From Vibrio pomeroyi (lineage in GTDB: Bacteria; Pseudomonadota; Gammaproteobacteria; Enterobacterales; Vibrionaceae), in assembly GCA_041879425.1 (NCBI GenBank), contig CP090854.1, positions 682,001 to 746,000 of the forward strand: a stretch of 64,000 nt of DNA. The letters are read 5' to 3'. The notes under the pieces are model-generated. The model saw only the letters and a program-made list of their open reading frames with translations, was not told the DNA's origin and ran no database searches. A program made the position numbers and the translations under genes. Below, piece by piece: positions 29,193 to 38,975 of the stretch (positions are counted from its first letter, which is position 1; the number at the start of each line of letters is the position of its first letter).

Positions 29193-30533
29193 TTAAACGA
29201 CCTTGAATCCCTGTTTTAGTAACTCTTGAGCGAATTCAGACTGAGTATTTGGTTCGCCATGTATCAAATGCAACTCTTTTGGCTTAACAGGAATGCTAGT
29301 AATGAATCGATTGAGATCCTCTTTATCGGCGTGAGCCGAGTAGCCAGACATGCCATGAATTTGAGCATTCACTTCCACTTGTTTGTTGTCTATTGAAACC
29401 TGCGTTTCACCCTGTTGAAGCTCTCGTCCTAGTGTACCGTGTGCTTGGTAGCCAGCTAAAATCACATCTGTTCGTTTATCTGGAAGTAAAGCGGATAAGT
29501 AGTTCATGATCCTGCCACCCTGACACATTCCAGATGCCGCGACCACAATCGCGGGTTCGCCTGTCGACTTGAGGCGATTAACGATTTTCTTATGCATTCT
29601 ATGCCCATAAACAGTAATACACTGATCAAAAGCAAGTGGGTGACGTTTCAGTTCTAGGCGTTGCTTTGCTTCTTGTCCCCAGAGTTCTTTAAAACGTCGA
29701 TAGGAACGTGTCACTTTCTCTGCCATCGGAGAATCGAGGATGATAGGAATATCGGCGCTGAGTTGATGCTCAAAGATCAGGTGTTCGATATCAAATAGCA
29801 GCTCTTGTGTTCGACCGATACTGAAGGCCGGAATTAGGATGACACCACCATCGAGTAGTGAACGATCAATGATCGCTTTAAGGCGCTCTGCTCGTGTTGC
29901 AATATCATCATGTGTACTGGTGCCATAAGTGGATTCGATAAACAGATAGTCGGCTTGTTGTGGCGGCATAGGGTCGGGAAGCAAAGGTGTGTTACTTGGC
30001 CCTAAGTCCCCAGAAAACACGACTACTTCTTGATTAGGTAACTTTATCTCGATATAGGCAGAACCTAAGATATGTCCAGCAGGTTGAAAACGAGCATACA
30101 GAGTATTTAGCCTACTATGATCCTTTCCGTTATTTTGCTGTTTAGAGGTGATAGGAAACCAATCTCCATAAGGCTTGGGCGCAATTAGCGAACGAATCTT
30201 TTTAAGGATGAGTTTGGATTGTTTATGACTGAGCCCTTGCAGCTTTAGTCCGTCTTCAATCATTAAAGGGGCAAGTTCAGCCGTCGCTTGAGTGCAATAA
30301 ATCGGTTGGTTAAAGCCACTGGCGAGTAACCAAGGTAATCGGCCAATATGATCAATGTGAGTATGAGTTAGCAGTAGGGCATTGAGATGAGACGTTTCAA
30401 AATCGATATCAAGAGGGCGTGTGTCTTTACCTTGAAACAAGCCACAATCGATAAGTACCGATTGACCTGAATCTCTTAACTCGTGACAAGATCCTGTGAC
30501 CGTATGTTTACCGCCATGGTGAATCACTTCCAT
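29193..30533 (-). CDS. Metallo-beta-lactamase / beta-CASP RNA nuclease-like protein
   Basis: Predicted zinc-dependent ribonuclease (446 residues) of the CPSF73/YSH1-like class. The MBL motif is HTHIDHIGRLP (HxHxDH, about residues 58-68), and further metal ligands lie in PAGHILGSA and FSGDLGPS. Beta-CASP motifs are seen in ESTYG, AFSIGRTQELL, VAASGMCQGGRI and the C-terminal GYSAHAD. It should act on RNA in the cytoplasm; no specific substrate can be read. Monocistronic on the minus strand. Confidence 0.88.
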   Translation of the reverse strand: MEVIHHGGKHTVTGSCHELRDSGQSVLIDCGLFQGKDTRPLDIDFETSHLNALLLTHTHIDHIGRLPWLLASGFNQPIYCTQATAELAPLMIEDGLKLQGLSHKQSKLILKKIRSLIAPKPYGDWFPITSKQQNNGKDHSRLNTLYARFQPAGHILGSAYIEIKLPNQEVVVFSGDLGPSNTPLLPDPMPPQQADYLFIESTYGTSTHDDIATRAERLKAIIDRSLLDGGVILIPAFSIGRTQELLFDIEHLIFEHQLSADIPIILDSPMAEKVTRSYRRFKELWGQEAKQRLELKRHPLAFDQCITVYGHRMHKKIVNRLKSTGEPAIVVAASGMCQGGRIMNYLSALLPDKRTDVILAGYQAHGTLGRELQQGETQVSIDNKQVEVNAQIHGMSGYSAHADKEDLNRFITSIPVKPKELHLIHGEPNTQSEFAQELLKQGFKVV

Positions 30534-30679
30534 CGTTTACTCCCATTGCTCTATCAGCCTTTAATGCCTGTTTTTATTTTGCGGATAAGCGCCAACAAGT
30601 AAAACAAGAACAATGAGAGTTGCGATCGTTGAGTATCTTTTTAAGTAACTGAGCGATGACTCAGTGTGTTCGTTGCGAG

Positions 30680-31447
30680 TTAGTTAGTAGAAGAACGGTC
30701 TGAATCAAGCTCTGGGTTTTGTTGTGATTCCAATCTAGCGACTTCGGCATCAAGCTCTGCAATCTTCTCAGCCATTAGCGCATGGCAGTGATTGGCCAGC
30801 TCTCTAGCGTCACTCAGTTTGTATCCGGACACGTCAATAGGTTCAAGCATCTCGGTGATTACAATGCCGTTGTTTAATCGGTTAAAGTCGATTTTGTTGT
30901 GAGTGGTGCTCGTGCACATAGGGGTGATAGGCACACCCGCCTCAATTGCCATTCGGAAAGCGCCCGTTTTGAACGGCAATAGCCCGCGGCCTTTACTGCG
31001 TGTTCCTTCAGGGTAAACCCACACAGACAGGTCTCGTTGATGAATAGCTTCTGCCACTTGTTTAATGGTATCGCGCGCTTTCGATTTGTCTTCACGATTG
31101 ATCAAAATGTTCCCCGTGATCCAATACAGAAGGCCAAAGAACGGCACCACTAACAAATCACGCTTTCCTAAAGAAACGGTGCGTGGTCTTAGCATTCCAG
31201 GGTCGGTGACAAAGTCCAATATGCTTTGGTGGTTAGAGATATACACGCTTTTTTCTGGTGTTGGCGCATTCTCTAGGCCGCGCTGAACCAGTTTTACACC
31301 AACTATCTTTTGTAGTTGATTGAACCAACGACAGAAAACGTACACATGCTTAGGGTTCTTGGGGCTAAACAAGCAGTAAACAAAAGCACATAGAGTGGTG
31401 AAAATAATAAACACCGTAGCCAAGATAATACGAAGAACAGCAAGCAC
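30680..31447 (-). CDS. plsC: 1-acyl-sn-glycerol-3-phosphate acyltransferase (PlsC-like)
   Basis: Membrane-bound acyltransferase (255 residues) that makes phosphatidic acid from lysophosphatidic acid. An N-terminal hydrophobic anchor (residues 1-25) precedes catalytic motif I NHQSILD (HX4D), motif II GNILINRED, motif III YPEGTRSKGRG and motif IV GVPITPM. The acidic, Ser-rich tail is not conserved. It stands alone on the minus strand. Confidence 0.92.
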   Translation of the reverse strand: MLAVLRIILATVFIIFTTLCAFVYCLFSPKNPKHVYVFCRWFNQLQKIVGVKLVQRGLENAPTPEKSVYISNHQSILDFVTDPGMLRPRTVSLGKRDLLVVPFFGLLYWITGNILINREDKSKARDTIKQVAEAIHQRDLSVWVYPEGTRSKGRGLLPFKTGAFRMAIEAGVPITPMCTSTTHNKIDFNRLNNGIVITEMLEPIDVSGYKLSDARELANHCHALMAEKIAELDAEVARLESQQNPELDSDRSSTN

Positions 31448-31638
31448 AACTCACTCCTTATTCACCGCAATGATGCAGCGATTAAATAGTTTTAGATAGT
31501 TGAAGTTTTCACTCTATTTAACCGAATTGCAACAATTAACTGTGCTAGAGGCCTTTTTTTAGATCTTTATATAAAACAATGACTAACAATAGGTATTAGA
31601 CGCGCATATCGAGCTTACACATGTTCACCAGTAACGGC

Positions 31639-32583
31639 TCATGATAACCAATATTGTTTATTTGGGTCGGATTGTTCTACCCATTCAGGAGCTTGGCGCG
31701 CCTCTAAATAGAGCTGAAGGCCGTTATAAGACATGAAAGCCGCAGGGCCGCCAAGGTGTTCGAAATAGTCAAAATAGTCATCTTCAAGCGCGCATAGGTG
31801 AGCTAAATCTTCCACCTTGTTCGCCAATGCCCATTGAATTGCAAACACTGGAGCCGTTGAACCTGCAATCGACACCTCTTCAATATTGGGGTTAAACATC
31901 GCATTAGCCTGTTCCAGTAAAATCTCTTGTTGTTCAGATTCTTGCTGCAACACCTCGTCGATGATTGCCAAGCGCTTGGTATTCGAGACATTCTTATTCA
32001 GCTTCGCAATTCTCAGTGCGTAGTTAAACCTTTCTGATGAAACAATATTGATTAGCTCCGACAGCAGTTCTTTGTCTACGCCTGCTGCCTTGGTGAAATA
32101 GTCGATACAAGAATGGATTGAAGCATAACGAGTGCCATCAAATTCAAAGCCACTGGTTTCGTCATAGGCCTCAATGGCGGTGTTATCAACCGACAAAGGC
32201 CAGCCTTGATACTCGACTCGCTGCTTGGCGATTTGATACATCTTCCAAGCGCTGCGCCCAAAGCCGGCAAGTGTCGAACCTGTAAACTCGCTGTCTATCA
32301 GCTCTTGCTCGGTCCAGTTCTCACCAATACCTAGGTGCTTGGCATACTTATCAATGAGCGCATGCTTTATCTGGTCGCGCACCGCCCAAATCGAAGTCAG
32401 GTCTTTCGAACACTTCAAAATCGCGCACTCTTTACACGCTGGCAGAGCTATCGGCGCATGACCAACCTTGGCAAAAAGCTGAGCAGTTTTAGGAAACTCA
32501 ACCGTGTGATTAGAAGGCTCACCACAAAACCAACAGGTGTGGCGCAGGTTGAATGGGATGTCTATGTAAGAGTATTGAGTCAT
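31639..32583 (-). CDS. Conserved hypothetical protein with two Cys-pair motifs
   Basis: Not recognised. A 314-residue soluble protein. CWFCGEPSNH near the N-terminus and CKECAILKC about 30 residues later suggest one four-Cys zinc site. The rest is mostly helical, with a Glu/Gln-rich stretch (EVLQQESEQQEILLEQANAM) that could form a coiled coil, and a Trp-rich end. There is no signal peptide. It starts with ATG 32583 and is divergent from the methyltransferase-HNH gene across a 244-bp spacer. Function unknown. Confidence 0.7.
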   Translation of the reverse strand: MTQYSYIDIPFNLRHTCWFCGEPSNHTVEFPKTAQLFAKVGHAPIALPACKECAILKCSKDLTSIWAVRDQIKHALIDKYAKHLGIGENWTEQELIDSEFTGSTLAGFGRSAWKMYQIAKQRVEYQGWPLSVDNTAIEAYDETSGFEFDGTRYASIHSCIDYFTKAAGVDKELLSELINIVSSERFNYALRIAKLNKNVSNTKRLAIIDEVLQQESEQQEILLEQANAMFNPNIEEVSIAGSTAPVFAIQWALANKVEDLAHLCALEDDYFDYFEHLGGPAAFMSYNGLQLYLEARQAPEWVEQSDPNKQYWLS

Positions 32584-32827
32584 TGAACTTCTATCGGCTG
32601 GCTATTGAGGTTAGGGGTATTATTGTAAAAGTAATTATCTCTGTTCGTGTGTCACCTTGCACCAGGTTTATTTCACTTTTCTTTGGATTAGTTCGATAGG
32701 GATATGTTGATATAAAACAGCGACTAATGGTGAATGTTGATGGGAGTGGCTGAACCGATATGTGCCGCTAGTAATCTTGTAAGGTCACTATTACTATGGA
32801 GCTAGTCTCATTACTCCAATAGCGTAT

Positions 32828-34540
32828 ATGTCCTCATCGATTCCTTTTTACGATAAAAATGCTCATGCACTTTGTCAGCAGTACAACTCCGTGGCTTTCG
32901 AAGTGGTACATAAAAGCTGGCAAGCATACTGGCCTTTAGAGGGCGATAAGGTGTTAGATGTCGGTGCGGGCAGTGGCCGTGATGCGTTATGGATGCAAAA
33001 GGCTGGCGCTGAAGTTATCGCGATAGAACCTAGTGTGTTATTACGTGAGCAAGGCTCTGAATATACTGGGCCAAGTGTTACATGGTTAGATGATTCACTC
33101 CCATCATTGAGCCGAACTGAAAACCTTGGAATGCGTTTTGACCTGATACTGGTGAGTGCTGTTTGGATGCACCTTGCACCATCATATCGAGAGCGAGCAT
33201 TCAGAAAGTTATCTAACTTACTCGCCCCAAATGGCAAGTTGGTGATTACGCTACGTCACGGAGAGTTTCATGACGACCGAGAGGGCTATGAGGTTTCGGT
33301 TGAAGAGCTTGAGCGTTTATCGAAAAACAGTGCTTTGTTGGTGCGTCATGTCGATAACAGCCAAGATACCTTGAAGCGCAGTGAGGTTTGGTGGCAAACC
33401 GTAGTGATGACGTTGCCAGATGACGGCTCCGGTGACTTAAACAAGGTGCGCCACATTATTGTGAATGACAATAAGTCGGCCACATACAAATTGGCATTGT
33501 TAAGAACCTTACTACGAATCGCAGATGCCCATTCAGGTGCTGTGATTGATCGAGCCGATGGCAAAATATCTCTACCAGTGGGTTTGGTTGCTCTGTATTG
33601 GGTTAGACAATTTAAGCGTCTAATTGATATCGATATAGAAGGCGTTGGGATTCAGCAAAACAGCAACACGAGTAAAGGCCTAGGCTTTGTAAAAGATGAT
33701 GGCTGGAACAAGCTCAAGCACCTCAGTGCCGATGATTTAGCGATAGGCACTCTGTTTATTGGTGATGAAGCCAAAGCATTACAGAAGTTGTTTTCACAGA
33801 CGATCAGCACCATTAAATCGGGCCCAGTGACCTTTATTTATCAAGGTTCTAAAGAGAATAGGTTGTTTGAGATACTCCCACCTCATCAGCGACGTAAGAA
33901 TCGAGAATCACTGGTCATCGACAGCGAGTTCTTAGCAAGTTTTGGTTACTTCACTCTGGATGAAAGCTTGTGGGAGTGTTTCAGAATCTATCACTCTTGG
34001 ATTGAGCCGCTAGTCGTGAATCAATGGGTTATGGAGATGCAGCGTTTTGAGTTAAATCGACAGCGCAACATTTCACTACAGACCTATCATGACTGCTTAG
34101 TCTGGATTGACCGAAACCACGATACTCGTGACGTACGTAAGAGAGTTGAACAGCTTAGAGCGATTCAGGTAGATATTGTCAGCGTCTGGAGTGGAAAGTC
34201 ACTAAAAAACGAGTATCACGTTGATCACTGTTTGCCTTTTGCTTACTGGCCGAATAACGACAAGTGGAACTTATTTCCAACCACAAGCAAAGAAAATCTA
34301 AGCAAAAGTGACAAAGTTCCTACCGCTGAAAAACTTCGTGCGTCTAAGCCTCGTATTCTCGAATGGTGGCAATTGGCGTGGAGTGATTCGGCTCATTTTG
34401 AACAGCAGTTCTTTTCTGAAGCAGCACTTTCTTTACCCAATATTCCACCACAGTGTCGAGACTTCGAAGAGGTGTTTGACGCAATGGGTCTGCAGGTACG
34501 TGGTGTGAAAAGTCGACTGTTAATCAATGAGTGGCATTGA
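32828..34540 (+). CDS. SAM methyltransferase fused to an HNH-type nuclease domain
   Basis: 570-residue fusion. The N-terminus is a class I methyltransferase (about residues 20-190) with the SAM loop VLDVGAGSGRDALWMQ and acidic IEPS. The middle has NDNKSATYKLALLRTLLRI, a segment I associate with HNH-nuclease proteins. The C-terminus has an HNH-like core, YHVDHCLPFAYWPNNDKWN, followed by LFPTTSKENLSKSDK. Together these suggest nucleic-acid modification and cleavage in one chain. The substrate is unknown. A DUF429 nuclease-like gene lies 51 bp downstream on the same strand. Domain calls are firm to moderate; a defence role is inference. Confidence 0.75.
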   Translation: MSSSIPFYDKNAHALCQQYNSVAFEVVHKSWQAYWPLEGDKVLDVGAGSGRDALWMQKAGAEVIAIEPSVLLREQGSEYTGPSVTWLDDSLPSLSRTENLGMRFDLILVSAVWMHLAPSYRERAFRKLSNLLAPNGKLVITLRHGEFHDDREGYEVSVEELERLSKNSALLVRHVDNSQDTLKRSEVWWQTVVMTLPDDGSGDLNKVRHIIVNDNKSATYKLALLRTLLRIADAHSGAVIDRADGKISLPVGLVALYWVRQFKRLIDIDIEGVGIQQNSNTSKGLGFVKDDGWNKLKHLSADDLAIGTLFIGDEAKALQKLFSQTISTIKSGPVTFIYQGSKENRLFEILPPHQRRKNRESLVIDSEFLASFGYFTLDESLWECFRIYHSWIEPLVVNQWVMEMQRFELNRQRNISLQTYHDCLVWIDRNHDTRDVRKRVEQLRAIQVDIVSVWSGKSLKNEYHVDHCLPFAYWPNNDKWNLFPTTSKENLSKSDKVPTAEKLRASKPRILEWWQLAWSDSAHFEQQFFSEAALSLPNIPPQCRDFEEVFDAMGLQVRGVKSRLLINEWH

Positions 34541-34591
34541 GCACCGCTTTGCCCCGTTAATTTAACCCATTAAGCAACGGTAGAGTAAACA

Positions 34592-35320
34592 ATGAAATAC
34601 ATCGGAATAGATGGCTGTAAGGCGGGATGGATAGCTTGGATTGTCTCTGATAATCATGCCCCTGTGTTCAAAGTGGTAAAGATGCTTGATGAGCTAGCGA
34701 GTGATCTTGTCGGTTCAACGGCACTTATCGATATGCCGATTGGTTTCAGTGACGCGCAGACTCCAGATCGTTTATGCGACAAAGTAGCAAGGCGTTTTCT
34801 AACCAACAAACGTGGTTCTTCAGTATTCCCGGTTCCGTGTCGTGAGGCGGTTTACCAAGCCGATTATATTGCGGCGTGTAATGCCAATGTGCAGCAGCTT
34901 GGTAAGAAGTTCTCTAAGCAAACTTGGGGGATTGTTCCTAAAATCCGAGAGCTAGATAAACTCATCGATGATCACCCGAACTTATCGATCAGAGAGTCTC
35001 ACCCTGAGGTGGTGTTCGCTGCTTTGAAAGGTGAACCACTAACGTTTTCTAAGCGAACTCAAGAGGGTAAAGAGGAAAGGCTTTCGATTATTCAGCAACT
35101 CGCTCTGCAATGGTGTGAGGTTGTGGCGTTAGCTATCTCAAACACCAAGCGTAAAGATGTTGCGATAGATGATGTTTATGACGCATTCATATTGATGTTG
35201 ATTGCGTATCACGCTCCAACATTATCGAGTTTGCCCGAACTTACCGATATTGGCGGAAAGGCTGATAAGGATCAGAATGGTCGAGTTCGCGAAATCGTTT
35301 ATTGGAAGAAAACGCACTAG
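34592..35320 (+). CDS. DUF429 family protein, predicted RNase H-fold nuclease
   Basis: 242 residues. The N-terminal MKYIGIDGCKAGWIAWIV, with the first Asp of an RNase H-like fold, and later LIDMPIGFSD, FPVPCREAVY and SIRESHPEVVFAAL match the DUF429 group, whose biochemical role is not established. Its closeness to the methyltransferase-HNH gene (51 bp) suggests possible co-transcription. No signal peptide or membrane segment. Confidence 0.8.
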   Translation: MKYIGIDGCKAGWIAWIVSDNHAPVFKVVKMLDELASDLVGSTALIDMPIGFSDAQTPDRLCDKVARRFLTNKRGSSVFPVPCREAVYQADYIAACNANVQQLGKKFSKQTWGIVPKIRELDKLIDDHPNLSIRESHPEVVFAALKGEPLTFSKRTQEGKEERLSIIQQLALQWCEVVALAISNTKRKDVAIDDVYDAFILMLIAYHAPTLSSLPELTDIGGKADKDQNGRVREIVYWKKTH

Positions 35321-35399
35321 CAAAGTATGCGCTCTGTTAGGTTGAGTGTGTTATTTTCCACTTCCTGTATTTTTACTCTTACTGTTTTTGAGCCTTGAT

Positions 35400-36209
35400 A
35401 TGAAACGTTTAATTGTTGGTTTGCTGGCAACTTTGATCAGTGCGGCGAGTTATGCCCAAGTTGCGCCTGTCTCTCAGTGGCAATGCGACATGATGAAAAA
35501 GAACGAGGTATTGAATAGTGGAGCGCCTGTTGGCTGTGACCGACTATCCAAAGTGGACTTTGATTTCGTTAACTTTAAGGGCGAAACGCAACAAGGGAAC
35601 ATGATCGTGCTTGATGTTATCGCCCCTTCTGTTGAACAAATCTTTTTAGAACTCAAACAGCGTAACTTCCCACTGCATTCTGCGCGCCTAATGCGAGAGT
35701 TCAACGGTGATGATAACGCCTCGATGGAAGCGAACAACAGCAGCGCGTTTAATGCTCGGCCTATCACTGGCGGAGGTAGCTGGTCGAAGCATGCTTACGG
35801 TGTGGCAATCGACATCAACCCAGTTCAAAACCCTTTCTTAGCGTTCGATAGCAACGGAACCATCACGGTAAAGCCATCGCAATCGGCTACTAGCTATGTA
35901 AACAGAACGCGCTTTCGTGCGCGCAATGACATTGAACGCCGAGGCATGGCGGAAGATGTGGTCGAGCTTTTTGCACATCATGGCTTCATGATCTGGGGAG
36001 GGGACTGGAATACCCCAATCGATACTCAGCATTTCGAGGTCGGATCAAGAAAGTTCGTTAACCAATTGCTCTCTAAACCACAACCTGAAGCCAAAGTGCT
36101 ATTTGAGCGATACGTCGAATCTTACCGCCAATGTTTTAATAAAAATAAAGATGAGGGCGCAGAAAAAGCGCGAGCTATCTGTGCAAAGAAAACAGTCGGG
36201 ACTTTTTAG
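35400..36209 (+). CDS. M15-family (VanY-like) D-alanyl-D-alanine carboxypeptidase
   Basis: Predicted periplasmic peptidase (269 residues) acting on peptidoglycan stem peptides. A signal peptide ends near SYAQ (residue 20). The zinc motif of M15 enzymes is present: SKHAYGVAIDINP (HxxxxxxD) and the distal His of DTQHFEV, with Asp in GGDWN. ATG 35400 gives a clean signal peptide; the longer GTG start at 35346 would add a hydrophobic stretch with no ribosome-binding site. It has its own terminator. Confidence 0.85.
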   Translation: MKRLIVGLLATLISAASYAQVAPVSQWQCDMMKKNEVLNSGAPVGCDRLSKVDFDFVNFKGETQQGNMIVLDVIAPSVEQIFLELKQRNFPLHSARLMREFNGDDNASMEANNSSAFNARPITGGGSWSKHAYGVAIDINPVQNPFLAFDSNGTITVKPSQSATSYVNRTRFRARNDIERRGMAEDVVELFAHHGFMIWGGDWNTPIDTQHFEVGSRKFVNQLLSKPQPEAKVLFERYVESYRQCFNKNKDEGAEKARAICAKKTVGTF

Positions 36210-36278
36210 TGCTATGTTTATTTAGAACCGTTTGTGTTTTAGCAAGTTAAGCTCGCTTCAAGGGTATTTTGAATCGCT

Positions 36279-36309
36279 AAGGTCAACGCACGTCGTTGGC
36301 CTTTTTTAT
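36279..36309 (+). terminator. Rho-independent terminator after the M15 peptidase gene
   Basis: AAGGTCAACG pairs with CGTTGGCCTT (one wobble) around a CACGT loop and is followed by six T residues. The rest of 36210-36514 shows no gene. Confidence 0.88.
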
Positions 36310-36514
36310 ATTCGTTTCTCCAATAGAATACCGAGCAATCAAAAGGTTATTGGGTATCCGTTAGTCAATAATTGATGAAGTAATGCAGCGCAAAGTCATC
36401 GGTTTGTCATTGAAAAAGTCATAGCGTAAACGTTATGTGAGAACCATCGCTGGTGGGGGAACTTCTTGTCTATTCGCCAGTATTATTAGTGAACTGATCA
36501 CAACGGACCAACTA

Positions 36515-38395
36515 ATGAAAAAGATACCTTTGGCTCTAACTCTTTTAAGCACTCTACTTTTTTCACAATATTCTTTGGCTACAGACACTTCACACACCAC
36601 ACAGAATCCGACTTACGAACTCGATGGTAAGGCGGTATTAGGACGTACTGAGAATGTGTACCTTTCTAGCGTTCAAGGGCTTAAAGATGTTCCTTTCATT
36701 GGCAAAATCGACACCGGTGCCGAAACCACTTCCATGCATGCAGAAGACATTCATGTAAAAAGCACACATGCCGATTACAAGAACCTCAAAGACAAAGAGT
36801 TGATGTCGGCATTAACCGAAGATGTGCTGAATAATAGTGATGTTGATTACGACGACTGGGATGGCAGCACCTTTGCGAAATATGAAGCTATCGTCTCTTT
36901 TAAGGTTCAAAACCCGCGCACGGGAGACATGGTATTAATCGAAGCACCTTTAGAGCGTGTCAGCATGATCCGCAGCCGTACTAGCAGCACACCTTTGCTT
37001 CGCCCAACGATTAAAATGTTTCTGACCATTGCAGACCAAGAGCTAAAAACCGACGTTAACCTGACAGACAGAAGTCACTTCTCCGCGCCTGTATTGATCG
37101 GCAAAACCTTCCTTGCAGATAATGCGTTAGTGTTTGCGGGCTACGACTATTTGCAAGAGCAAGAGAACGCGACGGTGGTTGGCCGTAAAGAGGTAGTGTC
37201 TATCTCGGGAATGGATATGAATGCGACTTTCTCGTTAAAGAACCGCTACAGCATTTTGCATGCAAAAGACATCGACATAGACAAAAAGAACAAACAAGTG
37301 ACGTTTGATATGTTCGACAAAGACGGCAAGCAAAAAGAGATGACATTGCCGTTGGTTCGTATGTTAAGCGTGAGTGGTAAGAAGAGACCTTTAGTCTATG
37401 TTCCCGTTCAACTTGATGAGAACACCACCAAAGACGTTCTGGTGTACCTACGTGAGCGTTCAGACAGCAGCTCACAGCTAAGATTTGGAACCAGTACCGC
37501 TAGCGAACTCTTCATGATAGACACCAGTGCTGAAAACATTTTATCAGAAGGCTCAGAGAGCTTTAGTGATATGGCGGAGGCAAGTGAACCGTTGATCATC
37601 TCGCCGGAAGAAGATATTACCATCGACAACTTCCCACTTAAGGCTGTGGCTTCTTTCACGGTAAACACACCTCTGTTGAAGGTCGATAGCTTCGAGATTA
37701 TCGGCAAGGGCAAAGATGAATCTGTTGAGTTTTACCTAACTGACGCGAATGGCGAACAGCAGAAGGTCACAAAGCCAATCATTAAAAAGCTCAAAGTCGG
37801 GGATGATAGTCGTCCAGTTGTAAGTGGTGAGTTCTCGGCTTCTGGCAAGGTTCGCACACAAGAGTTTGCTATCGATGTGCTAAACAGCAATGAAAAAGAA
37901 GCCTACTTCATTCTCGGTAAGAAGATGGCGAAAGAGGGCGTTTACGTAAACACGCGCTCAGACTACCTATTGAAAGCAGAGCCTCTGTTTAAAGTAGGGC
38001 ACATTGAAGTGGTTGAAGTGAACGGCATGACATTCCCTGCCAAGCTAGACACAGGTGCTGATGTAAGCTCAATGAACGCGGTGAACATCAAACGATTCAA
38101 GAAAGACGGCCAAGATATGGTGACCTTTACTTATCAAAATAACCAAGGTGATAAGCAAGAGTTCACTAAGCCAGTGATTGATGTAATGCGCATTAAAGCC
38201 AAGAAAGGCGAGAAGGTGAACATTCGCCCTGTGGTAGAGATGAACGTTAAGCTAGGCGACTTAGAGAAGAAGGTGAGAGTAAACCTTCAAGATCGTTCAC
38301 GCTTCGAATACAGCATGATTCTGGGTAAGAACTTCCTGAAGCACGGCGCGGTAGTAAGTAGTGATGAAGATTACGTACTAGGTGAGATGGAATAA
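36515..38395 (+). CDS. Secreted protein with four ATP-dependent-zinc-protease-like (retropepsin-fold) repeats
   Basis: 626 residues with a signal peptide ending near SLATD (residue 24). The domain often named RimK/LysX-associated or ATP-dependent zinc protease is present four times. Copy 1 (about 41-211) has KIDTGAETTSMHA. Copy 2 (about 222-340) and copy 3 (about 365-487) have lost the DTGA motif (FSLKNRYSILHA at the same place in copy 2). Copy 4 (about 494-626) has KLDTGADVSSMNA. Two intact copies could form a retropepsin-like active site, while the middle ones may be structural. ATG 36515 gives the signal peptide; the longer start at 36437 lacks support. Enzymatic activity is not proven for the family. 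Confidence 0.78.
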   Translation: MKKIPLALTLLSTLLFSQYSLATDTSHTTQNPTYELDGKAVLGRTENVYLSSVQGLKDVPFIGKIDTGAETTSMHAEDIHVKSTHADYKNLKDKELMSALTEDVLNNSDVDYDDWDGSTFAKYEAIVSFKVQNPRTGDMVLIEAPLERVSMIRSRTSSTPLLRPTIKMFLTIADQELKTDVNLTDRSHFSAPVLIGKTFLADNALVFAGYDYLQEQENATVVGRKEVVSISGMDMNATFSLKNRYSILHAKDIDIDKKNKQVTFDMFDKDGKQKEMTLPLVRMLSVSGKKRPLVYVPVQLDENTTKDVLVYLRERSDSSSQLRFGTSTASELFMIDTSAENILSEGSESFSDMAEASEPLIISPEEDITIDNFPLKAVASFTVNTPLLKVDSFEIIGKGKDESVEFYLTDANGEQQKVTKPIIKKLKVGDDSRPVVSGEFSASGKVRTQEFAIDVLNSNEKEAYFILGKKMAKEGVYVNTRSDYLLKAEPLFKVGHIEVVEVNGMTFPAKLDTGADVSSMNAVNIKRFKKDGQDMVTFTYQNNQGDKQEFTKPVIDVMRIKAKKGEKVNIRPVVEMNVKLGDLEKKVRVNLQDRSRFEYSMILGKNFLKHGAVVSSDEDYVLGEME

Positions 38396-38437
38396 CGCCT
38401 CAACTTACTAAGTTTGTAAGATAACAGTTCTAAAGGG

Positions 38438-38471
38438 CCACACGTTTCAGCAATGGAATGTGTGGTTTTTT
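38438..38471 (+). terminator. Rho-independent terminator after the four-repeat protein gene
   Basis: CCACAC and GTGTGG form the base of a stem with a long loop, followed by six T residues. Confidence 0.75.
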
Positions 38472-38564
38472 ATTGAGTGTCTGATTTTGGATAGTGATGC
38501 TAGTGATGCTAAGTGTTTGTTATTTATTGGGTTGTTTACTAAGTCATTACCCTTAGACAAACAA

Positions 38565-38622
38565 AAAGGGCCAACTCTTTCGAGTTGGCCCTTTCCAAAC
38601 GTTTGGTGGGCTGGCGGGAGTT
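38565..38622 (-). other. Left att-like scar: ssrA terminator plus tmRNA 3' end, copy 1
   Basis: Read on the minus strand, AACTCCCGCCAGC-CCACCA (38604-38622) is the 3' end of tmRNA with one base missing. It is followed by CCAAACGTTTGG-like spacer sequence and a perfect 13-bp stem (38565-38577 / 38582-38594) with a T-tract, i.e. an ssrA-type terminator. The tmRNA body does not continue to the right. This is the expected remnant of integration into the ssrA 3' end and marks the left border of the island. A second copy lies at 44250-44311. Confidence 0.8.
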
Positions 38623-38975
38623 GGGCATATGTCTCACCCCATACCAGTAAGGCTCTTGGAGTACTAACTCTAATTTTATGTTACTTAGCATGTTACATAA
38701 AAATCCTGCTTAAAAGGGAACTGAACAGCCGTCCTTTATGTATTTTGGTTAGATTTTAAAGGCTTTATATTTCAAAATATTCTAAGTAATTCATGTTAGA
38801 GGAGCTTTTATACGTGATTGATAAAAGCAGCACATGGCATTATCAAAAACTAATCTAATGCAACCAAAACTACTCACATTATCTATTTCTAGTTGTTAAT
38901 GTAACAGAAGTTACTCATAAATTTCTTTCTTGAATAGTGATATCAAAACGTTGAGTTTTACTTCTACTTTAACGT
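38623..38975. other. AT-rich spacer at the left end of the island
   Basis: About 350 bp between the att-like scar and the first island gene. No gene is seen; a weak ORF crossing the scar has no family features. It may hold att-proximal or regulatory sequence. Confidence 0.5.
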
